Part shown: positions 6,677 to 12,268 of the stretch, one piece after another
Layout of the letters: each line of letters opens with the position of its first letter
Numbering within the stretch: the stretch's first letter is position 1
DNA from: an uncultured Eubacteriales bacterium
GTDB taxonomy: Bacteria; Bacillota; Clostridia; Oscillospirales; Oscillospiraceae
Direction: 5' to 3'
Length of the DNA: 12,394 bases
Assembly (NCBI GenBank): GCA_900550165.1
Contig: URQY01000039.1
Coordinates: 1-12,394, forward strand
Made by a program: the position numbers and the translations under genes
The notes under the pieces: generated by a model
The model's database searches: none
What the model was told of the DNA's origin: nothing
What the model saw: only the letters and a program-made list of their open reading frames with translations

Positions 6677-7948
6677 ATGGGTTACATGGATCTGTCCGCT
6701 GCCGAATGGCAGCAGGAATACAACAAGGTGTCCGCCGAGTACGAGAGCTGGAAGGCCAAGGGGCTCAAGCTCAATATGGCGCGCGGCAAGCCGAGCAAAA
6801 AGCAGCTCGACCTCGTCAGCGGCCTTCTGACTGTGCTTTCGAGCGCCGAGGACTGTGTCGACAACGGCGTGGACGCCCGCAACTACGGCGAGCTCAAGGG
6901 CCTTGAGAGCGCCCGCGCGCTGTTCGCCGAGATCCTCGGCTGCAAGACCTCGCAGGTCTTCGCCGGCGGCAACTCGAGCCTTCAGCTCATGTACGACACC
7001 GTTTCCAAGGCTTACACGCACGGCCTTCTGCACAGCGAAAGGCCGTGGTGCAAGGAAGAGAGCGTCAAGTGGCTCTGCCCCGCCCCCGGCTACGACCGCC
7101 ATTTCAAGGTGACCGAGAGCTTCGGCTTTGAGCTCATCACCATCCCGATGACCGAAAGCGGCCCCGACATGGATATCGTCGAAAATCTCATCAAGGACCC
7201 GAGCGTCAAGGGTATGTGGAACGTGCCGAAGTACTCGAACCCCGACGGCATCATCTACTCCGACGAGACGATCCGCCGCATCGCCTCCATGAAGCCCGCC
7301 GCGCCGGACTTCCTGCTCATGTGGGACAACGCCTACTGCATCCACGAGTTCGACGGCGACTTCGTTCCCTTCAAGGACATTCTGAGCGAATGCGAAAAGT
7401 ACGGCAACGCCGATATGGTCTTTGAGTTTGCCTCCACCAGCAAGGTGACGCTCCCCGGCGCGGGCATCGCGTGCTTTGCGTGCAGCGAGGCCAACATGGA
7501 CTACATGACCAAGCTCATCGGCGTGCAGGCCATCAGCTTCGACAAGATGAATCAGCTGCGCCACGTGAAGTACCTTCAGAATAAGGAGCACACGCTCGCG
7601 CTGATGAAGGAGCACGCCAAGATCATGAAGCCGAAGTTCGACATGGTCGTCGAAACCCTCGAGCGCGAGATCGCGCCGCTCGGCATCGCGAGCTGGCACA
7701 AGCCCAAGGGCGGCTACTTCGTCTCCGTGAACACCACCCCCGGTCTTGCCAAGCGCACGCTCGCGCTCTGCAAGGAAGCGGGCGTCGTGATGACGAGCGC
7801 GGGCGCGACGTATCCGTATGGCCACGACCCCGCCGACAGCAACATCCGTGTCGCCCCGTCGCTGCCTCCCGTCGAGGAGCTGGAGCAGGCGATGGCCGTC
7901 TTCTGCTGCTGCCTCAAGCTCGCGGCGCTGGAGAAGAGTAAAAAGTAA
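6677..7948 (+). CDS. Class Ic aspartate aminotransferase-like PLP enzyme
   Basis: A 423-residue fold-type I PLP enzyme that probably transfers the amino group between aspartate (or a related amino acid) and 2-oxoglutarate in the cytosol. The N-terminal LKLNMARGKPSKKQLDL (30-46), the Gly-rich AGGNSSLQLMYD (96-107) that would hold the cofactor phosphate, and WNVPKYSNPDG (181-191) mark the Asp_aminotransf/class Ic family known from Corynebacterium. D217 and Y220 (WDNAY) fit cofactor contacts. K256 in FASTSKVTLPGAG is the predicted Schiff-base lysine. R391 in NIRVAPSLPP is the likely substrate-carboxylate arginine. Length matches the family and it appears intact. GGGAGG (6664-6669) with 7-nt spacing supports this start; ATG codon 4 is an alternative. 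It has its own promoter and terminator, so it is probably monocistronic. Exact substrate preference is not visible. Confidence 0.92.
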   Translation: MGYMDLSAAEWQQEYNKVSAEYESWKAKGLKLNMARGKPSKKQLDLVSGLLTVLSSAEDCVDNGVDARNYGELKGLESARALFAEILGCKTSQVFAGGNSSLQLMYDTVSKAYTHGLLHSERPWCKEESVKWLCPAPGYDRHFKVTESFGFELITIPMTESGPDMDIVENLIKDPSVKGMWNVPKYSNPDGIIYSDETIRRIASMKPAAPDFLLMWDNAYCIHEFDGDFVPFKDILSECEKYGNADMVFEFASTSKVTLPGAGIACFACSEANMDYMTKLIGVQAISFDKMNQLRHVKYLQNKEHTLALMKEHAKIMKPKFDMVVETLEREIAPLGIASWHKPKGGYFVSVNTTPGLAKRTLALCKEAGVVMTSAGATYPYGHDPADSNIRVAPSLPPVEELEQAMAVFCCCLKLAALEKSKK

Positions 7949-7963
7949 GTCGAAATTCACAGC

Positions 7964-7994
7964 AAAAAGCGGACCGCGACGCGGTCCGCTTTTT
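7964..7994. terminator. Shared bidirectional terminator between convergent genes
   Basis: AAAAAGCGGACCGC (7964-7977) pairs perfectly with 7981-7994 across the loop GAC. The A run on one side and the T run on the other give a T tail in either direction. It ends the aminotransferase transcript (stop at 7948) and the leftward XRE regulator, whose stop codon overlaps its last base. Confidence 0.93.
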
Positions 7995-8890
7995 CATTCT
8001 TCTTCACGCTTCTGCTTTTCTTCCCGCTTCGCTCGCCATACGGCGAGCGTGCGCACGAGCAGGATGTTGACAAGCACAAGGCGCGCATAGCTATAGAAAA
8101 CACTTATCAGGAAGTACGGCGAAATGTTGCTGTAATTGCCGAGATCGTCGAGCAGCAGCGGCATGACGCCGTAACTCATCAGAAGCGGCAGCGCGACAAG
8201 CGCCAAACCCCAGCCGACGATCAGCCATTTGCGTTCCTTTTTTGTCGCGGGCAGCTTCATTTTTCGGTAAGCGAGCACCGTCCAGACGGTCATCAGGACC
8301 ATGGCGGCGAACTGCACCCATGCGATCGCAAGGCGCATATAGTTCATCTGCGGCGTCCAGAGGTGCGTCATGAAGATGGTCGTCCACGAAAGGCCGGTCG
8401 CAAAGCGGAGGTAAAGGTCAACGCAGGCATAGACCGCCCAGCCGCACCAGAGGCCCGCGCGCCGCTTCGCCCTGAAGCAGATGATACCGCAGAGCCAAAA
8501 CGGTACGCTGAACAGCAGCCCCGACAGCAGGTCGCCAAACAGCAGCAGGCAGACGATCAGGAGGGCCGCGCCGGTGCACAGGAAAATCGTCCCCGCGGTG
8601 GTGTGGAGCTTTTCCCGCTCCGGCGCGGGCTGCGGCGCGAAGGATGCAGGCGCAGCCTGTGCCGCGCTCCCGGCCGCTTCCGCCTTCGGCGCGTCCTCGC
8701 CGCGCACCAGCTCGTCAAGCGTCACACCGAAGAGCTCGGAGAGCTTTAATAGCTTGTCAAGCTCGGGGATCGAGGCGTCGGTCTCCCATTTGGATACGCT
8801 CTGGCGCGAGATGTCCAGCGCGTCGGCAAGGTCGCCCTGCGACCAGTTTTTCTGTGTGCGCAGGCGCACGATGTTCTCTCCAAGTGTCAT
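7994..8890 (-). CDS. Membrane-anchored XRE-family transcriptional regulator
   Basis: A 298-residue protein. Residues 1-63 are a Cro/CI-type helix-turn-helix (WSQGDLADALDISRQSVSKWET at 16-37, then IPELDKLLKLSELFGVTLDELV). An Ala/Pro-rich linker (about 67-92) connects this to a membrane domain with about six hydrophobic segments (near 99-119, 121-138, 148-164, 185-207, 222-245 and 258-282). The C-terminal tail is very basic/acidic (RAKREEKQKREEE). Such XRE-membrane fusions are frequent in Firmicutes and are thought to bind DNA in response to membrane or peptide stress; the signal and targets here are unknown. The start at 8890 is supported by AAAGGAG about 11 nt upstream. A palindrome about 90 bp upstream is a candidate autoregulatory operator. 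No partner gene lies beside it, and the next gene on this strand is almost 400 bp away. Confidence 0.9.
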   Translation of the reverse strand: MTLGENIVRLRTQKNWSQGDLADALDISRQSVSKWETDASIPELDKLLKLSELFGVTLDELVRGEDAPKAEAAGSAAQAAPASFAPQPAPEREKLHTTAGTIFLCTGAALLIVCLLLFGDLLSGLLFSVPFWLCGIICFRAKRRAGLWCGWAVYACVDLYLRFATGLSWTTIFMTHLWTPQMNYMRLAIAWVQFAAMVLMTVWTVLAYRKMKLPATKKERKWLIVGWGLALVALPLLMSYGVMPLLLDDLGNYSNISPYFLISVFYSYARLVLVNILLVRTLAVWRAKREEKQKREEE

Positions 8891-8925
8891 GTGATGGGGT
8901 TCTCCTTTGCAGATTTTCTGCGTTC

Positions 8926-8954
8926 AGCTTACCAAAAGGCGCGCAAAAAGTCCA
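8926..8954 (-). promoter_or_regulatory. Possible promoter of the XRE regulator
   Basis: Reading leftward, TGGACT (8954-8949), a 17-bp spacer and an extended TGG-TAAGCT (hexamer 8931-8926). Both boxes are imperfect (four and three matches of six), so this is tentative. Confidence 0.4.
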
Positions 8955-8962
8955 CCAAGCGG

Positions 8963-8990
8963 GGTTGAAAAGTTAGCAACCGGCGGTTGC
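8963..8990. promoter_or_regulatory. Candidate operator with three GGTTG half-sites
   Basis: A 7-1-7 palindrome GCAACCGGCGGTTGC (8976-8990) is preceded by another GGTTG (8963-8967). This gives the alternating half-sites GGTTG, CAACC and GGTTG. It lies just upstream of the presumed -35 of the XRE gene, a usual place for self-regulation by such proteins. Binding is inferred. Confidence 0.45.
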
Positions 8991-8994
8991 ACCT

Positions 8995-9028
8995 CATCAA
9001 AAAGGCTGTTTCGCAGCCTTTTTCGATG
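8995..9028. terminator. Terminator-like hairpin upstream of the XRE gene
   Basis: AAAAAGGCTG (8999-9008) pairs with CAGCCTTTTT (9014-9023) around TTTCG. CATC/GATG outside extends the stem past one bulged C. The A/T flanks give a T run in both directions. It may stop leftward read-through from the Dabb operon into the XRE promoter. Confidence 0.55.
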
Positions 9029-9052
9029 AAAAAAAGCACTTTGCTCTGTGAG

Positions 9053-9170
9053 AAAAATCAATCGCCACGCACAGGTCGCGGTGATTGATGATTCAAAACA
9101 TTTCGCGCCCGCGGGCGCGAAAAAATTGCAATCGTAAATTCTGACGACCTGTGCGTCGGAATTTACTCTT
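9053..9170. repeat. Dyad-symmetric three-hairpin element
   Basis: The centre is a perfect 22-bp palindrome (9101-9122, half-site TTTCGCGCCCG). Each side has an 11-nt spacer and then a hairpin: 9057-9089 (ATCAATC/GATTGAT arms, loop CACAGGT) and 9134-9166 (GTAAATTC/GAATTTAC arms, loop ACCTGTG). The two 7-nt loops are exact reverse complements, extended to 11 nt as CGCACAGGTCG (9068-9078) and CGACCTGTGCG (9145-9155). Everything shares one symmetry axis at 9111.5. It could be a mobile palindromic repeat, a structured RNA or a protein-binding site. Confidence 0.7.
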
Positions 9171-9234
9171 TGCGCGGAGCGCGTGTCGCAGCCGCCCTAC
9201 GGGTGGCAAGGCACGAAGCGCAGCGAAGCTCTTT

Positions 9235-9276
9235 CAAAAAGAGGGAGCACTGCAAATGCAGTGCCCCCTCTTTTTG
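9235..9276. terminator. Intrinsic terminator of the aminotransferase-Dabb operon
   Basis: A 20-base arm (9235-9254) pairs with 9257-9276 with one A/C mismatch (9246/9265). The core is GCACTGCA/TGCAGTGC, with A/T runs outside. It begins 3 bp past the Dabb stop codon (leftward) and could act in both directions. Confidence 0.9.
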
Positions 9277-9279
9277 AGT

Positions 9280-9561
9280 TTACATTTCGTAGTCAACGGC
9301 CACGCGGTCGGCGCGGATGGACTTGCAGATATCGCTCACGGCGACATGGCGGGGATCGACCTTGTAGGCGTTCAGGTCGTCCATCGACTCAAACTCGGAG
9401 ACCAGCACGGCGTCGTAATTGTCCTTGCCGATGTTTCGCGCGACCTCGCTCTTCTTGAGCTGCGGGATCACGCCGTCGAGCGCAGCAAGCTTTGTCAGAA
9501 ACTCGTTGGCCTTTTCTTCCGTTCCCTCGCGGAACTTCCACATCACGATATGACGGATCAT
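9280..9561 (-). CDS. Dabb-family (stress-responsive A/B barrel) small protein
   Basis: A 93-residue protein that matches the Dabb family (PF07876) throughout. The start is MIRHIVMWKF, a middle segment resembles the family's conserved strand (YDAVLVSEFESMDDLNAY, 49-66), and the late motif is VDPRHVAVSD (68-77). The family forms dimeric ferredoxin-like alpha/beta barrels. Some plant and polyketide members act on small molecules, but most bacterial members have no known role. The gene starts 15 nt after the stop of the upstream aminotransferase, with AAGGAG 8 nt before the ATG, and is followed directly by a terminator. It is therefore the second gene of a two-gene transcript. A link to the aminotransferase's product is possible but not shown by the sequence. 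Confidence 0.88.
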   Translation of the reverse strand: MIRHIVMWKFREGTEEKANEFLTKLAALDGVIPQLKKSEVARNIGKDNYDAVLVSEFESMDDLNAYKVDPRHVAVSDICKSIRADRVAVDYEM

Positions 9562-9576
9562 TTTCCTTTCTCCTTT

Positions 9577-10770
9577 TTATCTGGCGTTATAGACCTCGAT
9601 GGCCTTTTTCAGAATATCCATCGCGCGCTCGAGCTTGTGGCTCTCGATAACGTAGGCCATGCGGACCTCGTTCTTGCCCTTGCCCGGCGTTGCGTACATT
9701 GGCGCGCCGGGTGCGAACATCACCGTCTCGCCGTTGTCGTTAAACTCCTCGAGCAGCCACCGCTGGAATTTGTCGGCGTCGTCGACCGGCAGCGCCGCCA
9801 TCAGATAGAACGCGCCGCCCGGCACATCGAACACGACGCCGGGGATCTCGCGCAGCTTGCGGCAGAGCGTGTCGCGGCGCTTTTTATACTCGTCGCGCAC
9901 GGCGGCGAAATACTCGGGCCCCACGCTGTAGAGCGCTGCGCAGGCGGTCTGGTCGAGCGTTGCGACGGAAAGGCGCGTCTGGCAGTACTTCATCGCGTGG
10001 TTCATAAACTCCTTATTCTTGGAGATGAGGCAGCCAACGCGCGCGCCGCAGGCGGAAAAACGCTTGGAAACCGTGTCGATGATGATGATATTGTCCGCGG
10101 CCTTGCCGATAAACTCGCCGAACGACTGGAGCTTCTGTCCGCCGTAGACAAATTCGCGGTACGCCTCATCGCCGATGAGGAACAGATCGTGCTTCACGGC
10201 AATGTCGACGAGCATCTCCATCTCCTCGTGGCTCAGGATGACGCCCGTGGGGTTGCCGGGGTTTGTGATGAGGATGGCGCGGGTGTGCTCGTTGATCTGC
10301 GATTCGATCTTCTCGCGGTCAGCGTAGCGGTAACCCTCCTCCGGCGTGGTCGGGATGGGGCGGATGTTCGCGCCGCAGGTGTAGGTCATGGTGGTGTAGT
10401 TGGGATAGAACGGCTCGGGGATGAGAATCTCGTCGCCGTCATCCAGAATGCACTGGAGCGTGATGCTCAGCGCCTCGCTGCCGCCGACGGTGATGTAAAT
10501 ATCGTCCGCGTCAAAGTGCATATCGAGCTTGGCATAGTAGCCGCGGACGGCCTCGATCAGCTCGGGGATACCGGGAGAGGGCGCATAGGCCAGTACCGGC
10601 GGCTCAAATGCCTTGACTGCCTCGAAGAATGCCGAAGGGGTCTGAACGTCGGGCTGACCGATGTTCAGATGATAGATGTTGACGCCGCGTGCCTTTGCTG
10701 CCACTGCGTAGGGGTGGAATTTACGCATTGGTGACAGGCCGCATCTTTCAACTTTACTGGAAAACTTCAT
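9577..10770 (-). CDS. Class I/II PLP-dependent aminotransferase (AspC/aromatic-like)
   Basis: A 397-residue cytosolic PLP enzyme of the class I aminotransferase family, probably moving amino groups between an acidic, aromatic or aliphatic amino acid and 2-oxoglutarate. Visible marks are HLNIGQPDVQTP (34-45), YAPSPGIPELIEAV, the cofactor-phosphate loop VGGSEALS (95-102), NPGNPTG (170-176), DEAYREF (201-207, with the D and Y of the cofactor site), K236 in DTVSKRFSACGARVG as the Schiff-base lysine, and R370 in NEVRMAYV as the likely carboxylate-binding arginine. Length is normal and the gene appears intact. The start has AAGGAGGAG 8 nt upstream. It is not closely related to the class Ic enzyme at 6677, so the window carries two distinct transaminase lineages. 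It is transcribed from its own promoter, with a leader of about 75 nt, and continues into the Dabb gene. Confidence 0.92.
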   Translation of the reverse strand: MKFSSKVERCGLSPMRKFHPYAVAAKARGVNIYHLNIGQPDVQTPSAFFEAVKAFEPPVLAYAPSPGIPELIEAVRGYYAKLDMHFDADDIYITVGGSEALSITLQCILDDGDEILIPEPFYPNYTTMTYTCGANIRPIPTTPEEGYRYADREKIESQINEHTRAILITNPGNPTGVILSHEEMEMLVDIAVKHDLFLIGDEAYREFVYGGQKLQSFGEFIGKAADNIIIIDTVSKRFSACGARVGCLISKNKEFMNHAMKYCQTRLSVATLDQTACAALYSVGPEYFAAVRDEYKKRRDTLCRKLREIPGVVFDVPGGAFYLMAALPVDDADKFQRWLLEEFNDNGETVMFAPGAPMYATPGKGKNEVRMAYVIESHKLERAMDILKKAIEVYNAR

Positions 10771-10851
10771 AGTTGGTGCTCCTCCTTCTTCTTCGATCGC
10801 TTTTTGAAAAAGCTTGCAGTCTAAAAAATATTCAAATTCACTGCATGATAC

Positions 10852-10880
10852 ATTATAGCGCGCAGGAAAGCAAAAAACAA
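10852..10880 (-). promoter_or_regulatory. Sigma-A promoter of the aminotransferase-Dabb operon
   Basis: Reading leftward, TTGTTT (10880-10875), a 17-bp spacer and a perfect TATAAT (10857-10852). The predicted start is near 10845. The leader has a weak TGCAGT/ACTGCA inverted repeat and a small GCTTTTT/AAAAAGC hairpin before the ribosome site. I see no terminator between this promoter and the upstream DUF523 gene, so read-through is possible. Confidence 0.75.
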
Positions 10881-10896
10881 CAAAAATATTTTCACT

Positions 10897-11358
10897 TTAT
10901 CTGCGATCTGACGGCGCAGCCATGTCCGCCTGCATCGCTGTCAGCCCATTTTCGCCGTAAACGGCGATGCCGTGCGCCTTGAGGAGCTCCGCCGTCACAC
11001 CGTCGCCCGCGGTCAAACGGCGGGAAAACGTGCCGTCGTAGATCCGCCCGCAGCCGCAGCTCGGACTTTTTTCCTTGAGCACGGCGGCCCCGCAGCCGTT
11101 TTTTGCGCACAGTGCGAGCGCGGCCTCCGCGCCGCGGCGGTAGTTCTCCGTCACATCGCGGCCATCCGCCGTGATGACACGCTCCCCGCTGCGCTCGCTC
11201 GGCACACGCGGCGTCGGCAGCCCGCCAAGCTGCTCGGGACAGGCGGGGATCAGCTCATATTTTTCCGCCAGCGCAAGAACGCGCGCATCCGCCTTGCTCC
11301 TGCCGTCGTAGCGGCAGGGCTCACCCAGCAGGCACGCCGATACCAGCAGCTTATCCAT
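10897..11358 (-). CDS. DUF523/TudS-like protein (putative Fe-S thiouracil desulfurase)
   Basis: A 153-residue protein of the DUF523 (YbbK) family. Conserved blocks are LVSACLLGEPCRYDG (5-19), CPEQLGGLPTPRVPSE (40-55) and LKEKSPSCGCGRIYDG (94-109). From memory, TudS proteins of this family carry a [4Fe-4S] cluster on three cysteines and remove sulfur from 2- or 4-thiouracil. C9, C15 and C101 sit where those ligands are expected, and SPSCG is the family's hallmark. The frame is open upstream to 11526, but the start at 11358 is clear: GGAGG is 6 nt upstream and the protein begins exactly at the family's N-terminus. The ATG overlaps the last 8 bp of the NUDIX gene, so the two are translationally coupled. 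The family call is strong; the substrate is inferred, and many DUF523 members remain untested. Confidence 0.88.
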   Translation of the reverse strand: MDKLLVSACLLGEPCRYDGRSKADARVLALAEKYELIPACPEQLGGLPTPRVPSERSGERVITADGRDVTENYRRGAEAALALCAKNGCGAAVLKEKSPSCGCGRIYDGTFSRRLTAGDGVTAELLKAHGIAVYGENGLTAMQADMAAPSDRR

Positions 11359-11854
11359 GCCGCACCTCCAGCGCTTTCCCGTTGAGCTTTGCCTCCGCGA
11401 GCGTTTCGCCCTCATAGCGCAGCTTGAGCGAGAAAAACGGAACATCCTCGTCGAGCAGCCGCAAAAAGATCTTGTCGCCCTCCCATGCGGGCAGCGCCAG
11501 CAGATCGTCCTTTCTGATCCAGGCAAGCTCGCCCTCGTCGCACTCCTTCAGTTCTCCCGCAAAGCCGTCGGCTGTGAAAAGGTGCATATACTCGCTCTCC
11601 CACCTGTCCGAAACAAAGGTCACGATGCCGCGGTAGCGGTAGGACGTCAGATCGAGCCCGGTCTCCTCCTTCGCCTCGCGCAGCGCGCATTCCTCCGGGC
11701 TCTCGCCCGCTTCAAATTTGCCGCCGATGCCGATCCATTTGTCGCGGTTGCAGTCGTTTTCCTTTTTCGTGCGGTGCAGCATGAGGTATTCGCCCTCCCG
11801 CTCGATATAAATGAGCGTCGTGTTCAGGGCGCGGTAGATGCTTTTCTTCATCAT
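11351..11854 (-). CDS. NUDIX hydrolase (MutT/8-oxo-dGTP diphosphatase-like)
   Basis: A 167-residue NUDIX enzyme that hydrolyses a nucleoside diphosphate-linked substrate; close relatives are annotated as oxidised-dGTP diphosphatases. The NUDIX box runs from G45 to L67 and is complete: G45, E51, R59, E60, E63, E64, G66. The segment just before it, HRTKKENDCNRDKWIGIGG (27-45), is typical of the MutT/MutX-like group in Firmicutes. A C-terminal W/E-rich segment (about 106-135) completes the fold. Two adjacent ATGs are possible starts. GGGAGGAG lies so close that the second (11851) has the better 7-nt spacing; the first is given here. The downstream DUF523 gene overlaps its end by 8 bp, and both come from one promoter. 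The pairing suggests a role in handling damaged or modified nucleotides; the true substrate cannot be read. Confidence 0.9.
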   Translation of the reverse strand: MMKKSIYRALNTTLIYIEREGEYLMLHRTKKENDCNRDKWIGIGGKFEAGESPEECALREAKEETGLDLTSYRYRGIVTFVSDRWESEYMHLFTADGFAGELKECDEGELAWIRKDDLLALPAWEGDKIFLRLLDEDVPFFSLKLRYEGETLAEAKLNGKALEVRHG

Positions 11855-11880
11855 AACTCCTCCCGTTGGACTTTTTTGTC

Positions 11881-11909
11881 AGTATAGAAGACGGAGAAAA
11901 AAATTGCAA
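11881..11909 (-). promoter_or_regulatory. Sigma-A promoter of the NUDIX-DUF523 operon
   Basis: Reading leftward, TTGCAA (11909-11904), a 17-bp spacer and TATACT (11886-11881). The predicted start near 11874 leaves a leader of about 20 nt before the ATG. Confidence 0.75.
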
Positions 11910-11953
11910 GACACACGTCCTCACAGAAAATCTCAGGTTTTGTGAATTTGTGC

Positions 11954-11981
11954 TTGACTTTGGGCAGAATTCTGATATAAT
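11954..11981 (+). promoter_or_regulatory. Promoter of the tRNA-Ser gene
   Basis: TTGACT (11954-11959), a 16-bp spacer and a perfect TATAAT (11976-11981) preceded by an extended TGA. The predicted start near 11988 is about 20 nt before the mature tRNA. Its -35 box is about 45 bp from that of the divergent NUDIX promoter. Confidence 0.8.
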
Positions 11982-12008
11982 AATTTTCGCTGTCGAGTAC
12001 AACGATAC

Positions 12009-12100
12009 GCAGCAGTATCGAAGCGGTCATAACGAGCACGACTGGAAATCGTGTGTACGCCAAAAGCGTACCGAGAGTTCGAATCTCTCCTGCTGCGCCA
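12009..12100 (+). tRNA. tRNA-Ser (anticodon GGA)
   Basis: A 92-nt tRNA. Acceptor arm GCAGCAG (12009-12015) pairs with CTGCTGC (12090-12096). D stem TCG/CGA (12018-12020, 12033-12035). Anticodon stem CACGA/TCGTG with loop CTGGAAA, anticodon GGA at 12044-12046. Long class II variable arm GTACGC/GCGTAC (12055-12060, 12066-12071). T arm GAGAG/CTCTC with loop TTCGAAT. Discriminator G and encoded CCA (12098-12100). The long variable arm and the discriminator G fit serine; it reads UCC and UCU codons. Confidence 0.97.
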
Positions 12101-12103
12101 TTA

Positions 12104-12144
12104 GCCTGAACCTTTAGTTCCTAAGGGTTCAGGCCTTTTTCTTT
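12104..12144 (+). terminator. Intrinsic terminator of the tRNA-Ser gene
   Basis: GCCTGAACCTTTAG (12104-12117) pairs with 12121-12134 (14 bp, one T-G wobble) across the loop TTC, followed by CTTTTTCTTT. It starts 4 nt after the CCA end. Confidence 0.92.
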
Positions 12145-12268
12145 ATGTTCTTGGGTAATCATTGCGACCTCTCCAAAGGCATTGAAAAAGGGCCTAATCG
12201 TGTATCTGCTTTTTCGAATCTTTTCTTGCGAATCGTGCCTTTTTTACGATCCGGGATTCGAACAGGGC

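Larger units (their letters stand above)
8891..9279. other. Gene-free, highly structured intergenic region
   Basis: No believable gene. In order it holds a weak leftward promoter and a candidate operator for the XRE regulator (8926-8990), a terminator-like hairpin (8995-9028), a symmetric three-hairpin element (9053-9170), a small hairpin pairing GCCGCCC (9191-9197) with GGGTGGC (9201-9207), and the terminator of the Dabb gene (9235-9276). Inverted repeats make up most of it. Confidence 0.75.

Noticed and set aside
6629..7960. 443-codon leftward open frame over the class Ic aminotransferase
   Set aside because: It is a shadow of an intact enzyme gene with PLP motifs; the translation is His/Arg/Ala-rich and has no family likeness.
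9030..9230. CRISPR array or tandem repeats in the structured region
   Set aside because: The repeats are inverted rather than direct, units differ in sequence, and there is no regular repeat-spacer pattern.
9151..10734. 527-codon rightward open frame over the Dabb and aminotransferase genes
   Set aside because: It is antisense to two well-supported genes, its product is low-complexity with no recognisable domain, and it has no ribosome site.
10771..10850. Riboswitch or T-box in the aminotransferase leader
   Set aside because: The leader is only about 75 nt, has just small weak hairpins, and shows no T-box, anticodon-like stem or known aptamer core.
11359..11526. Longer start for the DUF523 protein
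   Set aside because: The extension lies wholly within the NUDIX gene in another frame and adds Arg/Ser/Cys-rich sequence. The family's N-terminus begins at the ATG at 11358, with a ribosome site.
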